DNA of 24,301 nucleotides from Davidsoniella eucalypti. Taxonomy: Eukaryota > Ascomycota > Sordariomycetes > Microascales > Ceratocystidaceae. Of this stretch, positions 1 through 9,126 are shown one piece after another. The stretch spans positions 1 to 24,301 of the forward strand of contig RMBW01000227.1 in assembly GCA_004009845.1 (NCBI GenBank), read 5' to 3'. Each line of letters begins with the position of its first letter. Position 1 is the first letter of the stretch. The notes beneath the pieces were generated by a model, which saw only the letters and a program-made list of their open reading frames with translations, was not told the origin of the DNA and did not search any database. A program made the translations under genes and the position numbers.

Positions 1-671
1 TAATAAATAGCTGTAACAAAGAAAGTGCCGCAGAAAGCAAGTAAGTACGAGCAACGTAATTTTGGAATTAACCCGCAAATTGTTAAATTGATGCAGCAAG
101 GCAACTGCGACGTTCGCCCGCGTTTAGCCAATCCTGCGACGCTATTCGAAAGTACACGACATTCACTTTTAACCCTCGTGCCAACCCTTTTTCTCAACAG
201 CCAAAAAATAAAAGCGAAATTAAGAACTCGTGATCTCGTCCGGAATTTAGTGTCTTCCATTGTATTCCTATCTTCTCTACCCAAACAAGTTACACGACGC
301 ACAGCCGCATCCAGACATCGTATTTGCGTAGCGACTTTTCCTTTCCAGCATCCCTTCTAAACCGCGCCAACCGAACCAAAACGAAAGTGCTCTAGTGTTC
401 TTTGAACCTGTGCGGACACAACGATCTGCCCATTTGCCCCGAAAGCCAACAGAATCAATTGCAACATCTCAAGCTATCAGTGTCCCGACCGAGCCGATTG
501 TCCTCTCAAAGCAGCATCGCACCGCATACCTCGAAGCTTGAAGGCGCATTGAATCAAGCCCTTTCGAGATCTCGTGACCGGATCAGCCTCACACAAATAA
601 CACAAATACGCAGCACGTTCCCCGAAGCACCACCGCGCTCTACGCCACACACATACACAACAACGTCAATC
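1..671. other. Upstream region of sed5, no gene seen
   Basis: No convincing coding sequence. The open frames here lack plausible starts or codon bias. The last 270 bases are open in frame with the sed5 ORF, but only from a TTG and with low-complexity, Ser/Thr-rich translation, so they are read as promoter and 5' leader. Confidence 0.6.
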
Positions 672-1765
672 ATGGCCGTGTCTTCCGTGCAAGACCGGAC
701 GGCCGAGTTCCGCCAGGTTCTCGTGCAGGCCCAGCGCCGCCAGACGCAGGGCAAGGTGGGCGCCCAGCGCAAATCGCTGCTAACCGACGCGCAAAAGAGC
801 GCTGCAAGCCATGACGCCGCCGGCCAGCGCAAGAGCGATTTTGCTCGCAAGGCGGCCGAGATTGGCCGCGGCATTGCGGGCACCATGGCGAAGCTCGAGA
901 AGCTGGCGCAGCTGGCCAAACGGCGCACCATGTTCGACGACCGGCCGGTCGAGGTCAATGAGTTGACCTTTATCATCAAGCAGGATCTGTCGGCACTCAA
1001 CCGCGATATCTCGTCGCTCCAGGCCCTGGGCAAGGCACAACACCCCAAGGCTGCCGACCAAGAGGGTGAACATAACCGCAATGTGGCAATCCTCCTGCAG
1101 CAGCGATTGACAGACGTAGGCGCAAACTTCCAGGGCGTCCTGGAGGCGCGCACTAAGAATATCGCGGCGAGCAAGTCCCGGACAGAGAACTTTATCAGTT
1201 CCGTGTCGGCGCATACGCAGGCACCCAACCTGATGGCTGGCCAGGGCATCTCGCCGCTCTACGGCACACCGAACCGGGCCTCCCCTTCCCTGGGTATGGG
1301 CGCCGAAGCGGCAGACACACTCTCGCTGAACCCAATGAATGCGGCAGCAGGCGGACCGATGGGTGACCAGCAACTGCTGATGATGGAGGAGGGCCAGCAG
1401 GACAACTCGTACATCCAGCAACGGTCAGATGCCATTCTGAACATTGAACAGACAATCAGCGAGCTCGGTGGCATCTTTGGCCAGCTAGCCCAGATGGTCC
1501 AGGAACAGGGCAACATGATCGAGCGCATCGACGCGAATACAGAGGACGTGGTAGACAATGTCGAGGGCGCACAGCGGGAGTTGATGAAGTATTGGGGCCG
1601 TGTATCAAGCAACCGCTGGCTGTTGGCAAAGATGTTTGGTAAGTTTCTTTATATCTGTCGTTGGCTAGCGAGGCCGGCCTGTCTTCTATTGGTGACTAAC
1701 ATAATATCCTGTCTCTAGGCGTGCTGATGATCTTTTTCCTGCTCTGGGTTCTGATCGCTGGTTGA
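672..1765 (+). CDS. sed5: Sed5-like syntaxin, Golgi Qa-SNARE
   Basis: Two exons, 672-1638 and 1719-1765, with a GTAAGT...GACTAAC...CTCTAG intron of 80 nt, give 337 aa, close to the length of yeast Sed5. The N-terminus has the DRTAEF peptide typical of Sly1-binding syntaxins. A helical Habc-like region follows. The Qa-SNARE motif lies at about 249-312, with the zero-layer Gln inside LAQMVQEQ and the conserved stretch DANTEDVVDNVEGAQREL. The protein ends in a single hydrophobic tail anchor at about 323-336 (VLMIFFLLWVLIAG), split from the SNARE motif by the intron. In the family, this is the target SNARE for ER-to-Golgi and intra-Golgi fusion. The ATG at 672 was chosen because the upstream open frame starts only at TTG and does not resemble protein, whereas this start restores the Sly1 peptide. 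Codons are GC-rich. Confidence 0.95.
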
Positions 1766-2849
1766 GAAGAAAGATATATCGTGCCCCGTGCGGCCTCTTT
1801 CTTCTCTTTTTCTCTTTTCTTTTTCTGACGCCAATCCGGGCTCTGTACAATATACATTTCTCCGATTCTTTATCCTGGCTGCGACCATATCGGTTCTCTC
1901 GACTTTCCTTGGTGTGTCGCAACCATTTCTTCACTATATCTTCCTTTCTTCTCCATCTTGTCTACCTTTACCTACCCCATAACATCCTGCCACGTGAGGG
2001 ATTTGTATATAGCCTATACGTCATACCCGCAGTTTCCTTTTTCCTGCTTGGTTTCTTTTGCTGCGTAATCGTTTCTATCCGTTGTGCTATTCTCTTTCAG
2101 TTCTGTTTCTAGCGCGTCAGTGTCGTTCTATTGTTACTTTTCATTCTTAGGGGCTGGATATTTAGATTGTTATATCTTTTTTTTTGTTTTTGGCTTTTGG
2201 GCTCTCTATTTGCTTTTCGACGTGCTGGCTTTCATTTGTCAGTCGTTCTTCATGTCATTAGAAGTGTCCATGTAGAAGAGAGAAGTAGTGTAAAAAGATG
2301 TACTCTTTTTTTTTTCTCCTTTTGCCGGACCAATCTCGTTTCACACATAAACATAGTGTTCTGGAAACCGTGTTTTATTTTTCTTCATTCTTTTTGTATA
2401 ATGATACATATCATGTATTATCTTGCTTTCCTTTTCTTTCTTGTGACTGTTCTTCCAAAAAAAGCTTTCTTTTCTATGGATATTGTTCGTATCTTACTCC
2501 CATTTTCTCTGTCATCTTTGACCATGACAATGCTACATCATATACTCAAGATACAACTGCATCCTATATTGCCCGAGACAAGGCTTTCCATATATACGCA
2601 CACGATGTGACGTCAGAATAGTAGTGATGCTGCACCAGAGCCGACAATGGCAGGTTGTGTAGGTCAGGAAGTTCTGAAAAGCTGGCCGACTTCTCAAGGT
2701 AACGTGATATAGCGGAGAAGATGGCGGATAAAATCAACGCAGCTGCTGGATGGCATACGTGAGATGCATGGTGGTGATTGCCTGGCCTACTATAATTTAC
2801 AAATGTAGAGCACCCAGGATGGGCTCTGTTGAAAGTGAGAGTTTTTGCA
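1766..2849. other. Pyrimidine-rich intergenic region
   Basis: 3' flank of sed5. From about 1790 to 2530 the + strand is strongly T/C-rich with repeated short TTTTTCTTTT runs. The long hydrophobic open frames here are a by-product of that composition and are not called as genes. From about 2620 the composition becomes balanced, leading into the aldo-keto reductase promoter. Confidence 0.6.
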
Positions 2850-2858
2850 TTTATAAGC
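2850..2858 (+). promoter_or_regulatory. Possible TATA box of the aldo-keto reductase gene
   Basis: TTTATAAGC lies about 175 bp upstream of the ATG at 3028. It is supported only by sequence match and position. Confidence 0.3.
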
Positions 2859-3027
2859 AGCTAGTATTCTAGTCACTATATCTACTGTGATGTTACATAT
2901 CGTACCTAAACTCCTAGTCTCGCCTTTACTATGTATAGTGAACACATCTCGATTACACTCATATCTATTATTGCGTACCAACTCTACGGCATATCGAATC
3001 TTCCATACAGCTCGCCATCCCCCAACA

Positions 3028-4273
3028 ATGTCCGAAACCGCAGCCTTCACGCTCAACACTGGCCAGCAGATTCCGGCACTCGGCTATGGTCAGTAACTCT
3101 CTCTCTCCCAAGGCCACCTTTGGTTCGTCTAATATATCGACGTTTCCCCCCTCCGGAATAGGCACTTGGCAAGGTGGCGCCACCGAGATCCGTGAAGGCG
3201 TCAAGATTGCCCTCGCAACCGGCTATCGTTTGATCGACTGCGCCTACGTATACGGCAACGAAGACGACGTAGGCGCCGGTATCGAAGATGCCTTGGGCGA
3301 GGGCATCATCGAGAAGCGTGAAGACATATTTGTAGTGACCAAGATTTGGTGCACGTACCAAGCTTCGCCTGCACTAGTCCGGCAAGGGCTGGCGAAGAGT
3401 CTCGATGCTTTGAAGTTGGATTATGTCGATCTGTTGCTGGTGGTAAGTTTGGGTTTGTGACTCGGGCAGAACAAACGGAGTCTTTGGGCGGTACTGACAG
3501 TTTATACTACCTCTTTAGCACTGGCCGGTAGCTATGAACCCTAACGGTAATCACGACAAGTTCCCGAAACTGGAGGACGGATCTCGTGATATTCTCCGTG
3601 GCCACTCTCATATCGAGACGTGGAAGAACATGGAAAAGGCCCTCGAAACCGGCAAGACTAAAGCCATCGGCGTTTCAAACGTAGGTCGTCTCCTATTCCC
3701 ATCCCGGAGAAACATCATTCTTTTTACACACCATATGCTGAAACCATCTATCTACACATCGTCAGTACTCTAGCAAGTTTCTCGAGGAGCTTCTACCGCA
3801 TGCCACTGTCATCCCGGCCGCAAACCAGATCGAGAACCACCCGTCACTGCCACAGCAAGACGTTGTCGACAAATGCAGGGAGAAGGGCATCCATGTCATG
3901 GCATACAGTCCCTTTGGAAGTACAGGCGGCCCGATGTTGACGGCCGAGCCGGTCGTTTCAGTAGCCAAGAAGCACAATGTAACGCCAGCAACAGTTTTGC
4001 TGAGCTGGAACGGTAAGTCATATATCACAGTATCGGGGTTTTCCATTTCACTATGCTAAACATGCTCACGCAGTAGTTTCTCGAGGTTCTACGGTCTTGG
4101 CCAAGTCGATCGTGCCACAGCGGATCCGTGACAACTTCAAACTCGTCGAGCTGGACCGGGCTGACCAGGCCGCTCTGGATAACTACGCCGGAGAGCTGGC
4201 ATCCCACGGCAAGTTACAGAGATATGTATACCCTGGTTTCGGCGTTGATCTTGGATTCCCTGACAAGTCTTAG
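3028..4273 (+). CDS. NADPH-type aldo-keto reductase (GCY1/glycerol dehydrogenase-like)
   Basis: Five exons, 3028-3088, 3162-3442, 3519-3680, 3766-4012 and 4074-4273, encode 316 aa, normal for the family. All introns are GT...AG and 61-85 nt long. The AKR catalytic tetrad is visible as D46, Y51 (in LIDCAYVYGNE), K81 (VVTKIW) and H115 (LLLVHWP). The cofactor loop near 258-271 has K261-S262, R267 and N271, as in NADP(H)-dependent members. NQIENHP and AYSPFG are family signatures of the TIM barrel. Members of this branch reduce glyceraldehyde, dihydroxyacetone or pentoses to polyols, using NADPH in the cytosol. The exact substrate cannot be read from sequence. It is convergent with the dehydrogenase-like gene, with 83 bp between stop codons, which suggests but does not prove a shared polyol pathway. 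Confidence 0.93.
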
Positions 4274-4356
4274 CGGTCAAGTAGCCTCTCTTATAGTATA
4301 ATATGAAAAAAAATTGTTGTATTGAGTATTCCAGTTACGGTGATGACATTGCGGCA

Positions 4357-5810
4357 CTAGCCATAGTAGGCATTGTTCTCTTCTTCGTATTCAAAGATAA
4401 CCTTGTTAACCAGATTTCCCTCGTCATTGTCGACAGTCGAAGCAATCTCCAGAGCTTTATGGATATCATTGAGACCGCCGCGGACAGTGTGCGAGATCAA
4501 GAGGCTCAGGTCGATAGATGGCGGAAGACGGCTGAGAAACAGCATCGCCTCTGAGTAAGTGTGCGCATAGTGATGGACACCGCATATCTCGATCTCTTTG
4601 ATAGCTGCTTCGGCAATAGGAACCTCCCGAGAAGGGTTTCCCGAGCCGATCAGCATGAGTCTCCCCCCAGGAGCAGTGGCCTAGCAACGACAAGGTACAA
4701 CAGTTAGTCTCGTAGCTTTGGTATCGGTGTGCCGGTAACTTACATAGACGGCCATCTGTAGTGCTTCCTCGTGGCCAGTGCATTCGAAGACGTGCGAGAA
4801 CTCTTCGACGCCAGCGGTCTCTGCCATCAGCTTGACCATCTCGTCGGCCTTGAGCTTAGCCAGCTGCAGAGGCGGCCGTTGTCTTATGATCTCCTTGTTG
4901 TACGGTAGCACGAAATGCTGGTGTCCGTAGCTATGTTTGGCAGCAAAGTTGACTCGCTCTCTATTCAAATCAGTGATGACAATGTGCCAGGCTGTCATAC
5001 GGGCAATAGTGGCACATAGGAGACCGAGAGGCCCGGCGCCGATGATGAGGATGGTTGGCCGTTCGCCAAATCGGGCACGGTTGCATGCGTGGATGGCATG
5101 GGCGATTGGCTCGGCGAGAGCACCCACCTGGAACGAGATGCCTTCGGGAAGCCTGTATGATAGCGTACAAGGGTTAGTGTCTACACACAGACGTTTGGGG
5201 ACAGACAAGTATCACCAGGACCAAACTTACTTGTGACACCACTTGGACGGCAGGACCACGCTTTCCTGGAATGTGCCGTGGGTCTGGGGGGAGCTTCTTG
5301 CCGACGACATGAACCGCATCTTCATGCAGATGTTGTATCTGCTCGGGACATCCTCGTTTCCGGCACAATAGCGGCAGTCACCGCACGGCTGGCCGGGCTC
5401 GAGGGCAACGCGATCGCCGACGACGAAGTCTGTGACCTCTTCACCGGTAGCAACAACAACACCGCAAGACTGAGAGCCTAGGGTGAGTGGCTCTGTGGCA
5501 ACGGCTTCGCCATCGCGGAAGTTGTTGTAGTATTCCACGTCGGAGTCACTGATGCCGGTGGCTTTGACAACGACTTCAACGGCATCGGGAGCCAGAGGAC
5601 GCTGGACGGGACGAAGATCATCCTATCAAAGGGGGGGTAGAGGTTTCACGGTCAGGACACATACACGGGAGGAAGCAACGATGGCCAAGAGCTTTGACGG
5701 GCAGAGAAGGCACTTACAATTTCCATGGTCTTCGGACCGGTGACCACGGAGGCTCGAATATACTTGGTCTCGGAGTAGAGCAAAGAGACGTCTCCGTTCT
5801 CGTCGTCCAT
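4357..5810 (-). CDS. Sorbitol/xylitol dehydrogenase-like MDR protein lacking catalytic-zinc ligands
   Basis: Four exons on the minus strand, 5810-5718, 5622-5231, 5152-4744 and 4680-4357, encode 405 aa. Introns are 95, 78 and 63 nt, with donors GTAAGT/GTAAGT/GTAAGT and GACTAAC before the last acceptor. The GroES-like half keeps VGDRVALEPGQPC and the four structural-zinc cysteines C111, C114, C117 and C130, the last displaced by a short NEDVPS insertion. The Rossmann half has GAGPLG at 200-205 and an acidic residue after strand 2 (TDLN), which points to NAD(H). The usual GICGSD reads GISDSD (S56 for the zinc Cys) and GHES reads GSQS (S81 and Q82 for His-Glu), so two of the catalytic-zinc ligands are absent. 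E176 in LAEP is kept. Either the enzyme uses a zinc-free mechanism or it is no longer a polyol dehydrogenase. The frame itself is undamaged. Confidence 0.85.
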
Positions 5811-6799
5811 GATGGGCTATTCCGAGGATCGTTGACTTGAGGGAGCTGATATAAGGTATCAGATCAGAGCGGTATATGGTGGGTGGATATGGTGGTATAT
5901 ATATGGCCTGGATCTAGACCAGGCTTACTGGCGATGTTGAGAAAAAGAAAAGGCAAAAGAAGAATAGCTCGCCCAGGCCAGGACGACGCCGGCCTTTATA
6001 TTTCCTTCGTCCCCTCCCCTACGCCTCGGGCGACAAGGGGGCAGGCAGAGAACCGAAGACGGGCAAAGAGAATCTGGTGACACGACTGGCCTCGAGGCTC
6101 GGTTCTAGTTGAACAAGCAACAGACCCAAGCCCCCAAAGCACGCACTGTTGGCGCCCGAGATTGGCTAGTCTGTCTCTATCCCTTGTCTTCTTCTTCTCT
6201 TTTGTGTTAAAAAGGGCATGTATACACTGCATAAGATGGCTGGACTAGTCGGAGTTCGCTCGTGGACTCCAACTTTGTTGTTGCTGTTACTTGTACATCG
6301 TCTGTATAACTCGCCTGGGTAGCTCTGCAAGCTAATTTCCCTGCTGTCCGCCAGCCACGCTGGATAGCGTATGTACATGTACGGTACTTTTTCATGTGTC
6401 CAATAGCAGCCGTGATGGAGAAAGTGGCGTATTTAGGCGCCTGCATACAGGTTTATGGGTGGACATGTTTACCGCTCATTTGCGTATCTGTATATGTATA
6501 CTGTGTGTATATTGCATATATAGACATAGTCCATGTACATAGATATACTACATAGCTTCGCGTACTTTGTTTGCTATCAAGTCGGGCACTGGCACATCTA
6601 CGCCAGGACTACAAAGGAAAGTACAGTCCCGCGCAGTTGCTCTAGTCTACATGCAGCATATACATGTACAGCCGATTGCTGTCTGCTGCTGTGCTCTTAC
6701 TTTTGGGCGCCGTTCATTTTCCTCTTTGATCACATTGCTAGGGGTTTCGGGGGGTTTATATAGAGAAAAGTCACGATAGTACACAAAACGTGTAGACGT
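5811..6799. other. Promoter side of the dehydrogenase-like gene, otherwise empty
   Basis: Intergenic. It contains the minus-strand promoter of the dehydrogenase-like gene and, further away, many TGTACAT/TATATG-type words around 6360-6680. No ORF with coding character, tRNA or rRNA was seen. Confidence 0.5.
5995..6000 (-). promoter_or_regulatory. TATA box candidate for the dehydrogenase-like gene
   Basis: TATAAA on the minus strand, 185 bp upstream of the ATG at 5810, is preceded by a G-rich stretch. The position is plausible for a fungal core promoter. It is not otherwise supported. Confidence 0.35.
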
Positions 6800-7215
6800 T
6801 AAATATAATCAAATCAAATCAAGTGCACAAAAGTGCAACCTTCCCTCTTACAACCCTCGGGGGGTACCTTTGAGTTCGAGTACCTCCCCCTCCGTCCAAA
6901 GACGAATCTTTCCCCTTCGTCGTGGGTTTTAAGAGCGACCAGCACATATCCCCAATGCTGCTGTCCATTCTCGTTTTCTTTCTCGACACTTGTCGTCTTT
7001 GAAGCACCGTTTCGTGAGGCCTTGAGCCCGATTTCCCCTCTCGAGGGATGTTCTCACCAGCGACCAACCCCGCACCTTTTCGATCGTTGGTCTCCCGAGT
7101 CTATCCACTCACCTCAGGGAGCCACACTCACAATCGGAGGACATCCTTTTGAAGGTTCCGGATGCCCGACCCCGCGGCACGGGAATCTTGTGCTTCATCC
7201 ATAGCACCCGACTCG
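6800..7215 (-). other. GC-richer stretch, possible decayed element end
   Basis: A block of higher GC between AT-rich flanks. On the minus strand several short open frames follow one another in different frames, interrupted by stops, for example one beginning MDEAQDSRAAGSG near 7203. Its low end carries three AATCA/TCAAA-type repeats at about 6807-6822. A short simple repeat at the end of a broken coding stretch would fit an old non-LTR element or a lost gene, but no domain is recognisable. Confidence 0.2.
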
Positions 7216-7334
7216 ATTACGCCAAAATTTAAGATAAGATAGTTTTTGTCTTTGTTTTTTTGTTGCTCATAGTGGAGATATCGACCACTAGTTCTTCGGG
7301 GCTAGGGGACGGTGTTATTGAGTTTGTCAGCGGA

Positions 7335-7428
7335 GATTCAGATTAGATTAGGTGTGACATCATTCAATGAACCTGTTGTGTCTGGGTGTGATGCCTGTGA
7401 TATATTACTAGCTAGTAGACATTCTAAC
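7335..7428 (+). repeat. Degenerate inverted repeat, left partner of 13122-13178
   Basis: GATTCAGATTAGATTAGG (7335-7352) is exactly complementary to 13161-13178. The block 7400-7428, containing ACTAGCTAGTAG, matches 13122-13150 in reverse complement with two mismatches. The left copy has about 40 extra bases between the two blocks. This is more diverged than the 121-bp repeat. Confidence 0.6.
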
Positions 7429-7501
7429 ATAGGAAAGGAGGACATGAACCTGCCAGATACAAGAGGCAGATGTATGATTAGGTCTAAGGAAACTACAATA
7501 T

Positions 7502-7622
7502 TGTTTTATGGGTTGTCACAGCAATCTTTGTGAGGCAGCATAACTATGTTTTCTTGGCTGTTTTCATCCACTATAAGCTAAACCCTAAACTATAAATATA
7601 ATAAGCAGTTTCCCTCCAGAGT
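7502..7622 (+). repeat. Left arm of a 121-bp inverted repeat
   Basis: Reads TGTTTTATGGGTTGTCACAG at its outer end and CCCTCCAGAGT at its inner end. It matches the reverse complement of 15800-15920 over 121 bp with two mismatches (GTGAGG versus GTTAGG, and ATGTTTT versus ATGGTTT). It contains TATAAATA at 7591-7598 facing inward, and CTAAACCCTAAAC, which resembles a telomere-type word. No clear target-site duplication was seen outside it. Confidence 0.9.
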
Positions 7623-8127
7623 AGGGCGTATTTAGCTTGTCGGAAGAGGGATAGCAGACGAAATAAAAAACGTACTAATAGAGTTGTTGCGTCAGAGCGT
7701 TTTATCTTTATAGGAGACCTTCTCTTTGCATGTTATTGTAAAACAGGTATACCGATACTGAAATGATAATAAATACATAAATCGTCCTTACTGAGTATTG
7801 CCAAAAAAAATCTTCATAGCTCTGTAGCTCCATAAGATAAATGAATTATATAAAAAAAAAAGTATTGCCAATGCCAACAAAGACACAAAACTTGATGTTT
7901 ACTTTCTCTTTTCTAGAATGAACATATTAAAAAAAAAAACCTACAATATAACAGCTGAAAACAACCATAATAACTGCATAGCTATAAATTAGCATCTAAT
8001 CATTGGTTATGAACAGCATTTGAGAACATAATTAACCATAAAGATATATTTACTAGGCAATTCAAAAACGCCAAAACAGCTATTTATAAGGAGTCAACAC
8101 ACTATTCAAAACTAAGTACAAAGCAGG
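7623..8127. other. AT-rich segment with a mini-insertion, no gene
   Basis: A-rich and T-rich runs and no coding signal. The only defined structure is the poly(A)-ended insertion at 7804-7860. The remainder is the 3' flank of the truncated kinase gene. Confidence 0.55.
7804..7860 (+). mobile_element. Short poly(A)-tailed insertion, copy 1, with target-site duplication
   Basis: A 57-bp segment containing GCTCCATAAGATAAATGAAT and ending in a run of A. It is flanked by the perfect direct repeat AGTATTGCCA at 7794-7803 and 7861-7870. Related copies lie at 17742-17782 and 24118-24166 in the other orientation. An A tail plus a duplication of about 10 bp is what LINE-type retroposition leaves, so this could be a severely 5'-truncated LINE end or a very short SINE. 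Confidence 0.6.
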
Positions 8128-8871
8128 TTAGAAGCCAACTTCCAATTGTTGATGCCACCTTCCTAGATCCACCTTCTTGGGGTGAGCAACAGAACCGAAC
8201 ACACCCTTTCTCTTAGTGGCTGTTGAGGGCCCAGCATAGCTAGCCCTCTCAAAATCAATAACCATCAAGTCATCACATTCCTCATTATAGAGTAGATTCT
8301 GTAGTCTGATATCCCCATGACTGACACCCAACTCTTGAAGTTTCGCAAGTTGTCGGTCAATGTTCCACCCATCAAGCCTACAAAGCCACTTGCCCCCATA
8401 TGACAACAAAAGCATATGGTTGTTGATCCTGAAATCAACACAGAGATTTTGCTCCATAGCAACACCACCAAGACAAACGGGGACAACACTTCCTTGTACA
8501 TCAACTAGGTGGTTGTACATGGTAGCCTCATGATGAAGCAAGCCAACATCATGTTCCTCCACTGCCTTTCCTACCAAGGTATACCCAAATGGGTGAGCAG
8601 TAACCTTGACCAAGCAACCAACAGCACCACGAAGACCCAAAACCTCGCAGTCATTATCAAGGTTAGTATCAAGCTGGGCCTTGATAGTAGTCAAAAGCTG
8701 AGACTGATTGATGGGGTGATGCTGTGTATAATCAAACATGGAGGAATGAAAAGGGGCAATGGGGGGTTTAGCTTGTAAGTGAAGCTTATAGTTAGGGCAC
8801 TTCTTATCGAGTTGTCGATTGAACTTGAGGCCAAGTAGACAAGCCTGAAGGAGCTTCTCAGCTCCGGCACT
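8128..8871 (-). pseudogene. 5'-truncated Spok-like paralogue retaining the kinase domain
   Basis: The open frame runs from after a TAG at 8872-8874 to the stop at 8128. The first ATG, at 8739, gives 203 aa. This is a paralogue of the C-terminal part of the gene at 9127-11769. Both share DTNLDND and TAHPFGYTLVGKA. Counting from that ATG, the kinase invariants are present: K58 (LVGKA), E71, H141-G142-D143 with N148, and D162 in VIDFERA. Homology continues upstream of the ATG (8740-8871) into the cysteine-cluster region (CPN...H is kept, one earlier Cys is lost) without a start codon. The coiled coil and nuclease parts are absent. In Spok proteins the kinase gives resistance, so this could be a decayed copy or a kinase-only antidote-like gene. 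No stop or frameshift interrupts the kinase itself. Confidence 0.65.
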
Positions 8872-9126
8872 CTATTGAGGTCAAGAATGTAGCCTAGGGG
8901 TGGGGCCGAGGGTAAGGGCCTCCGGGGAGTTTAGTCCAGATTATGGAATGGTCAGAGGTGGTGTCCAAATTATGAATAAATAAACAAATAAGGGTCCTCA
9001 CTGGGTAAAAGGGAGTATTCTATCACATGTGGAAATATTAATAGTTGACAACCTTATTATGATGCTATTAAAGTGTCTATGAAAACCCCCCAAAAAACTC
9101 AAAAACCTCAAAAAACAGGCCCTTCA

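Noticed and set aside
402..671. N-terminal extension of sed5 (90 codons in frame)
   Set aside because: It starts at TTG, has low-complexity composition, and would bury the Sly1-binding DRTAEF peptide that must be near the N-terminus.
554..1612. Long minus-strand open frames across sed5
   Set aside because: They are antisense shadows of a GC-rich coding exon; the + frame has clear syntaxin motifs.
1762..2621. Hydrophobic open frames in several + frames, one of 159 aa
   Set aside because: The region is T/C-rich, so Phe/Leu/Ser-rich frames arise by composition; several frames overlap and none has family features.
7560..7600. Telomere repeat tract
   Set aside because: Only about one and a half CCCTAAA-like units; too short to be telomeric, and part of the inverted repeat.
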